Origin: an uncultured Pelagibacteraceae bacterium
GTDB taxonomy: Bacteria > Pseudomonadota > Alphaproteobacteria > Pelagibacterales > Pelagibacteraceae
Direction of reading: 5' to 3'
DNA length: 39,966 nucleotides
NCBI GenBank assembly: GCA_902624495.1
Contig: CACNYH010000004.1
Location: 1 to 39,966, forward strand
Shown: positions 34,237 to 39,966 of the stretch, piece by piece
Layout: each line of letters opens with the position of its first letter
Numbering within the stretch: the stretch's first letter is position 1
The notes under the pieces: generated by a model
Told to the model about the DNA's origin: nothing
What the model saw: the letters and a program-made list of their open reading frames with translations, nothing else
Database searches by the model: none
Program-made: the position numbers and the translations under genes

Positions 34237-34809
34237 TTAAAAAAGCCGGTCAATTATGGCCGGCTTTTTTTTTATCTCTGAAAATATTACAAAACCAGCA
34301 GAATTTAACATTTTAAGTTTATTTAGGTTTGCTAAACGGATACCCCCAAGTGGGATCAATTTATTATTATAAGATATGTTTATAAGATTAAATTTAACAA
34401 TGCCTAAATAGTCTTTTTTAGATTTATAAGAAGTTATAAATAACCTTGAAAAAATGATTTCAGAACAACCTTGGTGCCTTTTAATCAAAATTTCCCTCCT
34501 ATTATGTGCAGATCCAATAATGTGAAAATTGAAATTTTTATACCTTCTTAAATTTAAGTTAAAATTGCTGGCGGAGATATAAATTCCGTCAGCTTTAAGT
34601 AATCTACAGAGATCTATGTTGTTTGCTATAAACAACTTAATTTTTTTTATCTTACAGATCATCCTAAAGTTAGATAATTCTGAGATATTATCTATAATAT
34701 TTTTATTTCTATAAATTATATTGATTTTGTTTGGTTTTTTTATGTTACTTAATTGAATATCTTTGATACTTTCAATAATTAAAAAGTATTTTTTTTTTGA
34801 AATAAACAT
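34237..34809 (-). CDS. Divergent thiamine-phosphate synthase (ThiE/TenI) family protein
   Basis: ThiE joins HMP-PP and thiazole phosphate to make thiamine phosphate. This 190-residue protein keeps the outline of the fold: an early INIIYRNKNI strand, LLKADGIYISASN where ThiE has ADGVHLGQ-D, HIIGSAHNRREI where ThiE has G-x-S-x-H, and LIPLGGIRLANLNKL with the phosphate-loop Gly-Gly. The HLGQ motif and the usual K-x-x pyrophosphate site are lost, so it may be non-catalytic or fulfil another role. Its start codon abuts that of yggS on the other strand (CATATG), and its stop lies in the porin terminator. A link to thiamine salvage is only suggested. Confidence 0.6.
   Translation of the reverse strand: MFISKKKYFLIIESIKDIQLSNIKKPNKINIIYRNKNIIDNISELSNFRMICKIKKIKLFIANNIDLCRLLKADGIYISASNFNLNLRRYKNFNFHIIGSAHNRREILIKRHQGCSEIIFSRLFITSYKSKKDYLGIVKFNLINISYNNKLIPLGGIRLANLNKLKMLNSAGFVIFSEIKKKPAIIDRLF
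34239..34273. terminator. Bidirectional intrinsic terminator after porin
   Basis: AGCCGGTCA-ATTA-TGGCCGGCT forms a 9-bp stem (one T-G wobble) with a 4-nt loop, flanked by A6 and T9. It would stop transcription from both strands. The stop codon and last codons of the opposite-strand thiE-like gene lie inside the stem, so the gene's end and the terminator share sequence. It is the clearest intrinsic terminator in the window. Confidence 0.93.
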
Positions 34810-35460
34810 ATGAGCATCATAATTGAAAGATTTAAAAAAATAAAATCCAATATAGATGAAATCAGGCCCAAAAAGAAAGTTAAGATAATTGCAATTAGCA
34901 AAACTTTTGATTTAGATCATATTAAACCTTTGATTGATCACGGACACGAGCATTTTGGTGAGAACAAAGTTCAAGAAGCTATTGCTAAATGGAAAGAAAT
35001 AAAAAATCTTCGTCAGAATTTAAAATTACACATGGTAGGAAAGCTTCAAAGTAACAAGGCTAAAAATGCAGTTGAAATTTTTGATTACATTCACTCATTA
35101 GACAATCAAAAACTTGTAGACATTCTCTCAAAATGTCAAAAAAATACAAATAAACAACTAAAATACTTTATCCAGGTGAATATTGGAAACGAGCTCCAAA
35201 AATCTGGTATTAGCGTAAGTGAGTTAGACTCTTTTTATACTTATTGTACTCAAGAAATTAAACTTAATGTAATTGGTTTGATGATAATTCCACCTAATGA
35301 TGAGCAAACAACAAAATACTTTAAATCAATCGAAGAAATTAATAATTCATTAGCATTGAACGAGCTTAGTATGGGAATGTCTGCAGATTATTTAGAAGCT
35401 ATAAAATACAGTGCCACTTTCGTAAGAATTGGAAGCTCTATTTTTGGATCAAGATCTTAA
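34810..35460 (+). CDS. YggS-family PLP homeostasis protein
   Basis: This family binds pyridoxal phosphate without known catalysis and keeps free PLP and amino/keto acid pools in balance. The 216-residue (beta/alpha)8 protein has the PLP lysine in KIIAISKTFD, GHEHFGENKVQEAIAKW, LHMVGKLQSNKAKNAV, FIQVNIGNELQKSG, GLMIIPP and LSMGMSADYLEAI, then VRIGSSIFG. All family motifs are visible. The ATG at 34810 directly adjoins the thiE-like start codon on the opposite strand. Its stop overlaps that of the L,D-transpeptidase gene (TTAA). Confidence 0.95.
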   Translation: MSIIIERFKKIKSNIDEIRPKKKVKIIAISKTFDLDHIKPLIDHGHEHFGENKVQEAIAKWKEIKNLRQNLKLHMVGKLQSNKAKNAVEIFDYIHSLDNQKLVDILSKCQKNTNKQLKYFIQVNIGNELQKSGISVSELDSFYTYCTQEIKLNVIGLMIIPPNDEQTTKYFKSIEEINNSLALNELSMGMSADYLEAIKYSATFVRIGSSIFGSRS

Positions 35461-35948
35461 AGGATTTTTACCAAAGTCTTTGTGTTGATTTCTCGAGCTA
35501 ATTTTTTGATGTCATTTTTTTTTATGGCTATACAGCCTTTAGTGGGAGAATAATTTCTTTTTGCAATGTGTATAAAAATTGCACTACCTTTGTTTTTTTT
35601 TATAGGTTTAGTATTAAAGCTCAGAATAAATATGATGTCATAAATCTCATCTTCTCTATAAAGTCTTTCATAACTAAATTTTGTTGGTAGTTTAATTAAT
35701 TGATTATATTTTTTTGAATTCGGATCATCACACCAGCCCATTTTTTTATCGATTTCTTTTTTTCTTATTTTTGTTCTTAAATTCTTAACTTTGTCCTGTC
35801 TATAAAGAATACCTTTTATTTTATAGATTCCCTTAGGTGTTATTAGGTCACCCTCCTTTTTTTTGATGCCAATTCCTCTTTTACCTAATGCACATTTTAC
35901 TTTATAGTTATTGTAGGTAAGTGATTTGTTTTTAATTAATATATGCAT
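35457..35948 (-). CDS. L,D-transpeptidase (YkuD) family protein
   Basis: The 163-residue protein matches the YkuD catalytic fold: DLITPKGIYKIKGILYRQDKV near the front and, at the end, FIHIAKRNYSPTKGCIAIKKNDI, in which His and Cys form the active site (H-x(n)-S/T-K-G-C). Asp and Trp in GWCDDPNS are also typical of the alphaproteobacterial subgroup. L,D-transpeptidases cross-link peptidoglycan or attach proteins to it, usually in the periplasm, yet no signal peptide or membrane segment is seen here, so export is unexplained. Its start codon overlaps that of the regulator gene on the other strand. Confidence 0.88.
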   Translation of the reverse strand: MHILIKNKSLTYNNYKVKCALGKRGIGIKKKEGDLITPKGIYKIKGILYRQDKVKNLRTKIRKKEIDKKMGWCDDPNSKKYNQLIKLPTKFSYERLYREDEIYDIIFILSFNTKPIKKNKGSAIFIHIAKRNYSPTKGCIAIKKNDIKKLAREINTKTLVKIL

Positions 35949-36569
35949 AAATTAAATATATTTATTTTCGGTCCAGATAGTTTTATTTCTACATTTAACG
36001 AGCTTGAACCATATTTTAAGTTTAACATTTCCACAAATCAAAAAAAATTAACCTCCTCTTTTGGAAGTAATTTACATGGTATTATTTACCATAAGGATAT
36101 ATCTCACGATGATAGAATAAAAGATATACTAAAAAAATATAAATGTTTGAAAATATTAGCGACTGATACTGTTTCTAAATTATCAAATGATTATGATTAT
36201 GTTCTTAAATTACCTACAACTATTGAAGAAGTAAATAACATTATAGAAGGAAGTGCTGCAAAAAATGAATTTGCTAAAAATTCTTCTATATCTATTAAAG
36301 ATTACATATTAGATAAAAATGAAAAAAAATTAATAAAAAATAATAAAGCTATAATATTAACAGAAAAAGAAATTCAGCTCTTAGAGGTTTTGTTGAAGAG
36401 ACAAAAAGCAGTTTCAAAGGATGATATATTGACTCTTGTATGGCAATATTCTGCAGAGTCAGATACTCATACTGTTGAAACACATATATATCGATTGAGA
36501 AAAAAAATTAGTGAAAAATTTCTTGATGAAAAGTTTATACTAAATAATAAGGAAGGCTATTATCTTTGA
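35943..36569 (+). CDS. OmpR/PhoB-type regulator with degenerate receiver
   Basis: The 208-residue protein has a C-terminal winged helix (about 125-208): IILTEKEIQLLEVLLKRQ, VSKDDILTLVWQY, and DTHTVETHIYRLRKKI with the recognition helix, ending in NKEGYYL. The N-terminal ~110 residues look like a receiver in length and strand spacing (LNIFIFGP, HGIIYHKD, LKILATDT, YVLKLP), but the phosphoryl Asp is absent; the strand-3 end reads IIYHKD. It is therefore probably not controlled by phosphorylation. No histidine kinase is adjacent. Its start codon overlaps the transpeptidase's on the other strand, so it might regulate that gene or bind nearby. The ArfA-like gene follows with a 4-nt overlap. Confidence 0.87.
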   Translation: MHKLNIFIFGPDSFISTFNELEPYFKFNISTNQKKLTSSFGSNLHGIIYHKDISHDDRIKDILKKYKCLKILATDTVSKLSNDYDYVLKLPTTIEEVNNIIEGSAAKNEFAKNSSISIKDYILDKNEKKLIKNNKAIILTEKEIQLLEVLLKRQKAVSKDDILTLVWQYSAESDTHTVETHIYRLRKKISEKFLDEKFILNNKEGYYL

Positions 36570-36673
36570 AAAAGAGAAATAAATATGCGATTGATTTATT
36601 TACAAAAAAATATCGTAAAAGAGTAATCAAACCTAAAAAAGGAAAAGGGAGCTTTAAAAGAAGAAAAAAATAA
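36566..36673 (+). CDS. ArfA-like alternative ribosome-rescue factor (35 aa, not in ORF track)
   Basis: A TTG start in a TTGA overlap with the regulator's stop opens a 35-residue, strongly basic protein. After an NKYAIDLF opening it carries YRKRVIKPKKGKGSFKR, closely matching the ArfA core from memory (E. coli: FRQRVEKNKKGKGSYMR). ArfA recruits release factor RF2 to ribosomes stalled on mRNAs lacking a stop codon, the backup to tmRNA. The E. coli protein is active only when truncated after this core; here the gene ends naturally just past it, so no truncating hairpin is needed and none was seen. The gene ends 1 nt before the convergent adenosine kinase stop. The match and the overlap support a real gene; ArfA has been described mainly in beta- and gammaproteobacteria. 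Confidence 0.7.
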   Translation: MKKRNKYAIDLFTKKYRKRVIKPKKGKGSFKRRKK

Positions 36674-36674
36674 T

Positions 36675-37604
36675 TTATTTTAATCTCGCCCCAATTATTT
36701 GAATTATCTTTGAAGACATCTCACTACCTTTTTCTAAACTTTCATTTATTGATTTACCTTTGATAAATCCATCAAGGAATCCACCAGCAAACAAGTCGCC
36801 AGCACCAGTTAGATCTATAACTTTAAGGTTCTTTTTAGCTGGACACTCTATAACTTTTTCATCTTTAATTGCTAAAGCACCTTTTTCGCCTCTAGTAATA
36901 ACGATAAGCTTTTTTATTTTTTTTGAGAATTCTATAACATCTTCAATTTTTCTAGCATCTAAAAGTGACATTATTTCTTGTTCATTCGCAAAAGTGATAT
37001 CTAATTTTGTTTCAACTAAATTCAAAAATTGTTTTTTATGTCGCTCAACACAAAATAAGTCAGAAAGAGACATCGCTACTTTATTTGAGTAACTAATCGC
37101 TTTATCGAAAGCTTTTTTTGGCTCACCCTCATCCCACAGATAACCTTCCAAAAACAAAATTTCACTCTCTTTAATAGCGTTTGTATCTATGTCAGTATCG
37201 TTAATCTTACCTGCAGTACCAAGAAATGTTACCATAGTTCTCTCAGAGTCTGGCGTAATTAGAATTAAACAAGTCCCAGTCGGAACTTTTTCTTTCTTTT
37301 TAGAGTAAAAGTATTTTACTTTTTCAAGATAAAGTCCTTCTTCATATTTAGACCCCAATTCATCGTCGCTAATCTTTCCGATGAAACCAACTTTATTTCC
37401 CAATTGTGAAAGGCTTACAATCGAATTTGCAACTGAGCCTCCAGCTACAGTTTCTTCAATTTTTAGTTCTACTAATAATTTTTTTAATTCATTTTCATTA
37501 ACTAATTTCATAGTGCTTTTAGTTAAAGAATTTCTCTCAATAAAATCTTCCTCTACTTTACAAATAACATCCACTATAGCGTTTCCAATACCTAAAACTT
37601 TCAT
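36675..37604 (-). CDS. PfkB-family carbohydrate/adenosine kinase
   Basis: The 309-residue protein belongs to the ribokinase/PfkB fold. It starts VLGIGNAIVDVICKVEEDFI, has VAGGSVANSIVSLSQLGNKVGFIGKISDDELG (substrate-binding Gly-Gly and NxxxxL-type region), LEGYLWDEG, FANEQEIMSLL, and the catalytic signature VIDLTGAGDLFAGGFLDGF with the base Asp. The closest groups known to me are alphaproteobacterial adenosine kinases (salvaging adenosine to AMP), but sugar kinase activity is not excluded. It is the last gene of the dnaJ-dapB-nth-kinase operon, 3 nt after nth, and converges on the ArfA-like gene. Confidence 0.9.
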   Translation of the reverse strand: MKVLGIGNAIVDVICKVEEDFIERNSLTKSTMKLVNENELKKLLVELKIEETVAGGSVANSIVSLSQLGNKVGFIGKISDDELGSKYEEGLYLEKVKYFYSKKKEKVPTGTCLILITPDSERTMVTFLGTAGKINDTDIDTNAIKESEILFLEGYLWDEGEPKKAFDKAISYSNKVAMSLSDLFCVERHKKQFLNLVETKLDITFANEQEIMSLLDARKIEDVIEFSKKIKKLIVITRGEKGALAIKDEKVIECPAKKNLKVIDLTGAGDLFAGGFLDGFIKGKSINESLEKGSEMSSKIIQIIGARLK

Positions 37605-37607
37605 TCT

Positions 37608-38261
37608 TTATGCCTTTTTGGTTTTGATTGGTTTTTTTCTGTTTGGATAACAGCTTTTACAAATTTTACAAGTTATTCCGTGGCAGTCTCTTGCTTTACA
37701 ATATTCTCGGCCATACCATATAATTTGAAGATGAAGTTTATTCCAGTATTTTTTTGGAAATATTTTTTTTAAATCTTTCTCAGTTTGAACAACATTTTTA
37801 CCACTTGTCAGACCCCATCGTTGTGCTAGCCTATGAATGTGAGTGTCAACAGGAAAGGCCGGATAACCAAAACCTTGAGACATTACTACGCTAGCTGTCT
37901 TATGACCAACACCAGGCAATTTTTCTAAATCTTCGTAAGTATTAGGCACCATTCCATTATATTTTTCAATTAAAGTTTTTGATAGATAAAAAATACTTTT
38001 AGCTTTAATCCTAAATATTCCAATTTTTTTTATTAGTCTTTCAATCTTTTTTCTTCCAAGTTTTACAAAATGCTTGGGTTTATTATATTTTGGGTAAATT
38101 TTTTTTGTAACATTATTTACATTCACATCGGTACATTGAGCTGAAAGTAATACTGATACTAAAAGAGTGAACGTATTCTTGTAATTCAATGGAATTGGAA
38201 CTTTTGGATAAGTTTTATTTAAAATTTTTATGATGATCTTAGATTTTTGGTTGTTGTTCAC
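37608..38261 (-). CDS. nth: Endonuclease III
   Basis: Nth is a base-excision glycosylase/AP lyase for oxidised pyrimidines. The 217-residue protein has LLSAQCTDVNVNNVTKKIY, the helix-hairpin-helix LPGVGHKTASVVMSQGFG with catalytic Lys, and PAFPVDTHIHRLAQRWGL with the catalytic Asp. The C-terminal iron-sulfur region reads CKARDCHGITCKICKSC, whose cysteine spacing differs from the usual C-x6-C-x2-C-x5-C; at least four cysteines remain available. It overlaps dapB by 4 nt and is followed by the kinase gene after 3 nt. Confidence 0.96.
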   Translation of the reverse strand: MNNNQKSKIIIKILNKTYPKVPIPLNYKNTFTLLVSVLLSAQCTDVNVNNVTKKIYPKYNKPKHFVKLGRKKIERLIKKIGIFRIKAKSIFYLSKTLIEKYNGMVPNTYEDLEKLPGVGHKTASVVMSQGFGYPAFPVDTHIHRLAQRWGLTSGKNVVQTEKDLKKIFPKKYWNKLHLQIIWYGREYCKARDCHGITCKICKSCYPNRKKPIKTKKA

Positions 38262-39034
38262 TTAAAATTCAGAAGATCTCTCATTGAATAGAGGCCAGAT
38301 TTTTTATTAGATAACCACTTAGCAGCTATGAGTGCACCTTCAGAGTAAAGCGCTCTGTCAAAAGACTCATGATTTAATGTTACAACTTCTTTGCCACTAG
38401 AAAAGGTAACTTCATGTTCGCCGATTACGTCACCTTTTCTAATTGAGTTAAAATTAATTTTTTTACTAAAAGGAAAATTTTTCTTATTTAAGTATTTTTT
38501 ACCGATCATACTGTAAAATTCTTTTTTTTTTCCTGTGGCTATGCCCTTACCTAACATTAAAGCAGTACCTGATGGATAATCTTTTTTATATTTGTGATGA
38601 ATCTCGTTAACTTTACTTAAGAAATTTTTTCCTAAAGATTTTGATGCGATCTCAGTAAGATACATCAATAAATTCACACCCAAACTCATATTTCCAGCTT
38701 TTAAAATAGGTATCTTTTTAGAAAATTTTTTTATCAAATTTTCTTCTTTCTTACTAAAACCTGTTGTCCCAATTACAACTTTCTTTTTTTGTTTAACTGC
38801 AATTTTAAGAACTTCTAAGGTACATTTAGGTGCAGTAAAATCTATGATTATTTTTGCCTTTTTAAATGCTCTTATTGTATTAAGTTCAGGGTTAATTCCT
38901 GAAATTTTTTTATTTATTATCTTGTTTTCAGTTAAAGATACAATTTTAAAATATTTATTTTTATTTGCAGATTTGATGAGTTGTTGACCCATTCTGCCCA
39001 TGCACCCAGTTATCGCTAAATTAATCTTTTTCAT
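38258..39034 (-). CDS. dapB: 4-hydroxy-tetrahydrodipicolinate reductase
   Basis: DapB reduces the DapA product in lysine and meso-DAP synthesis, so it supports both protein and peptidoglycan. The 258-residue protein has the NAD(P) loop AITGCMGRMGQQLI, IIDFTAPKCTLEVL, VIGTTGFSKKE, AGNMSLGVNLLMYL and the catalytic EIHHKYKKDYPSGTALMLG, with His-His and Lys, followed by GDVIGEHEVTF. The ATG overlaps the stop of the small membrane protein by 1 nt (TAATG), so the two are coupled. The dnaJ-dapB-nth clustering is common in Alphaproteobacteria. Confidence 0.97.
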   Translation of the reverse strand: MKKINLAITGCMGRMGQQLIKSANKNKYFKIVSLTENKIINKKISGINPELNTIRAFKKAKIIIDFTAPKCTLEVLKIAVKQKKKVVIGTTGFSKKEENLIKKFSKKIPILKAGNMSLGVNLLMYLTEIASKSLGKNFLSKVNEIHHKYKKDYPSGTALMLGKGIATGKKKEFYSMIGKKYLNKKNFPFSKKINFNSIRKGDVIGEHEVTFSSGKEVVTLNHESFDRALYSEGALIAAKWLSNKKSGLYSMRDLLNFK

Positions 39035-39201
39035 TATCCAACTAAATAAATAACTACAATAATCACTAGTACAATTATAGTCCAGACAGATAAATTGTTT
39101 AAGAATTGTTTTAATTTATTATTAGTGGATAAAAAGCCAGGTAAGATTAAAGCAAGAACTGCAATAAGAAATATTGCAGACATTATTTGGTCAGTTTCCA
39201 T
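39034..39201 (-). CDS. Small two-span membrane protein, 55 aa (not in ORF track)
   Basis: An ATG 5 nt after the dnaJ stop opens a 55-residue ORF whose stop overlaps the dapB start (TAATG). The protein has two hydrophobic segments, IMSAIFLIAVLALILPGFL and WTIIVLVIIVVIYLV, joined by a short polar loop STNNKLKQFLNNL. The loop and second span resemble the membrane anchor of some alphaproteobacterial retropepsin-like proteins, but the protein stops there, so I assign no family. Its tight fit between two coupled genes and its uninterrupted membrane pattern argue that it is real. Function unknown. Confidence 0.7.
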   Translation of the reverse strand: METDQIMSAIFLIAVLALILPGFLSTNNKLKQFLNNLSVWTIIVLVIIVVIYLVG

Positions 39202-39206
39202 TTATA

Positions 39207-39966
39207 TCAAGTTTTTTTCCAGAATTTTTTAGCCTTTTCAAAAAAGCTTTTAATCACTGGATCCGGTTTATTCACCTCAATATCATTAAATTCTTCTAAT
39301 ATTTCTTTTTGTCTTTTAGATAGAGAAGTAGGTACTTGAGTTACAACTCTAATATAAAGATCACCAAAAATATTTCTTCTGAGAATTGGCATACCTTTAC
39401 CTTTTAATCTAAATTGCTTTCCGTGTTGTGTTCCCGAAGGAATTTTAATTTTAGATCTTCCTCCATCAATTGAAGGAACTTCTACGGAAGTACCTAAAGC
39501 TGCATCAGAAAATGAAATTGGTAATTCGTAGTATAAATTTTCATCAGATCTTTTAAATATACTATGATTATCTATTGAAATAAATAAATACAAATCTCCA
39601 CTAGATCCGCCTTTGGAGCCTGCCTCACCTTTCCCAGATAATCTAATTCTTGTTCCATCATCAACTCCTTTTGGAATTTTAACAGTTACGTTTTCATTTG
39701 CTTGAGTTTTTCCATTACCACTACAACTGTTACAAGGTGTTCCAATCATTTCACCGTAGCCACTGCATTGTGGGCAAGTTTGTTGAACTGTAAAGAATCC
39801 TTGATTAGTTCTTACCTTTCCTCTGCCCGAACAATAATCACATCTAATCGGTTTAGAACCTTTTGCAGCACCACTTCCCGAGCAGGGTTTGCAGGATTTG
39901 TAAGTAGTATATCTAACATTTTTTTCAGTTCCTTTATAAGCTTCCTCTAAGCTTATACTAACATCA
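39207..39966 (-). CDS. dnaJ: Chaperone DnaJ, C-terminal part
   Basis: DnaJ is the Hsp40 co-chaperone that delivers clients to DnaK. The minus-strand gene runs off the right edge; the J domain and Gly/Phe linker are outside. What remains starts DVSISLEEAYKGTEK and holds four zinc-finger repeats, CKPCSGSG, CDYCSGRG, CPQCSGYG and CNSCSGNG, then the client-binding domain (VTVKIPKGVDDGTRIRLSGKGEAG, GDLYLFISIDNHSIFKR, GDLYIRVVTQVP) and a C-terminal dimerisation end. The ORF track begins only at an internal Met (39749). It heads a run of minus genes: small membrane protein, dapB, nth, kinase. Confidence 0.97.
   Translation of the reverse strand, partial: DVSISLEEAYKGTEKNVRYTTYKSCKPCSGSGAAKGSKPIRCDYCSGRGKVRTNQGFFTVQQTCPQCSGYGEMIGTPCNSCSGNGKTQANENVTVKIPKGVDDGTRIRLSGKGEAGSKGGSSGDLYLFISIDNHSIFKRSDENLYYELPISFSDAALGTSVEVPSIDGGRSKIKIPSGTQHGKQFRLKGKGMPILRRNIFGDLYIRVVTQVPTSLSKRQKEILEEFNDIEVNKPDPVIKSFFEKAKKFWKKT

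Noticed and set aside
36640-36673. Hairpin in the 3' end of the ArfA-like gene that would create a non-stop mRNA, as in E. coli
   Set aside because: No inverted repeat with a useful stem was found; the gene simply ends after the core motif.
1-39966. CRISPR arrays, insertion sequences, prophage or toxin-antitoxin and defence islands
   Set aside because: No regularly spaced repeats, transposase, integrase or att-like direct repeats were seen; nearly all of the sequence is assigned to housekeeping genes in conserved order.

Overview
The window is a dense, AT-rich stretch of bacterial chromosome. It most likely comes from a Pelagibacterales (SAR11-type) alphaproteobacterium with a streamlined genome. 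The evidence is the strong A/T codon bias with Lys/Asn/Ile-rich proteins, intergenic gaps that are near zero or overlapping, short versions of many proteins, and gene neighbourhoods typical of Alphaproteobacteria: hemE next to a PEP-synthase/PPDK regulatory protein, then maf-aroE-coaE-dnaQ; secB-fxsA-tim44-smr; hslV-hisB-hisH-hisA-hisF-hisE; mnmE-mnmG-rsmG-parA-parB-holA-lptE-leuS; dnaJ-dapB-nth. I see no insertion sequence, phage, CRISPR array or integrated island. The assignment rests on reading the sequence, not on a database search.

Layout. 1-2.5 kb: the end of a heparinase II/III-like gene, purH, phhB, and a tRNA-Gly(GCC) just upstream of phhB on its strand. 2.6-7.2 kb: a stand-alone LON-domain protein, rho, and a heme operon read hemE-hemH-hemG. 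7.2-7.5 kb: an AT-rich divergent gap between hemE and the regulatory protein gene, in the position of the Caulobacter origin, and my best candidate for oriC. 7.5-12.8 kb: PEP-synthase/PPDK regulatory protein, maf, aroE, coaE, dnaQ (+), secB and fxsA (-), tim44-like and smr (+). 12.8-19.1 kb: hslVU (-), diverging from a histidine operon hisB-hisH-X-hisA-hisF-hisE followed by HIT and GNAT genes; X is an unassigned 157-aa protein. 19.1-28.4 kb: lolA and ftsK (-), then ubiH-like, mnmE, mnmG, rsmG, parA, parB (+), with two near-consensus parS sites inside rsmG. 28.4-32.9 kb: holA, lptE, leuS and a DUF3576-type lipoprotein (-). 33.1-36.7 kb: a porin with a strong terminator, then an unusually compact block: a divergent thiE-like gene, yggS, an L,D-transpeptidase, an OmpR-type regulator with a degenerate receiver, and a 35-aa ArfA-like ribosome-rescue protein absent from the ORF track. 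36.7-40 kb: an operon read dnaJ (partial), a 55-aa membrane protein, dapB, nth, adenosine kinase.

How it fits together. Much of the window is chromosome replication and segregation machinery (candidate oriC, parABS, ftsK, holA, dnaQ) mixed with translation and tRNA functions (mnmE, mnmG, rsmG, leuS, tRNA-Gly, ArfA-like), envelope assembly (lolA, lptE, secB, porin, L,D-transpeptidase), protein quality control (hslUV, dnaJ, LON domain) and core biosynthesis (purine, heme, histidine, shikimate, lysine/DAP, CoA). I found no clear novel multi-gene defence or mobile system. The most interesting signals are the parS pair in rsmG, the candidate origin, the ArfA-like micro-gene, the tRNA-phhB fusion-like junction, the back-to-back start codons at two divergent gene pairs, and the unknown protein in the his operon.
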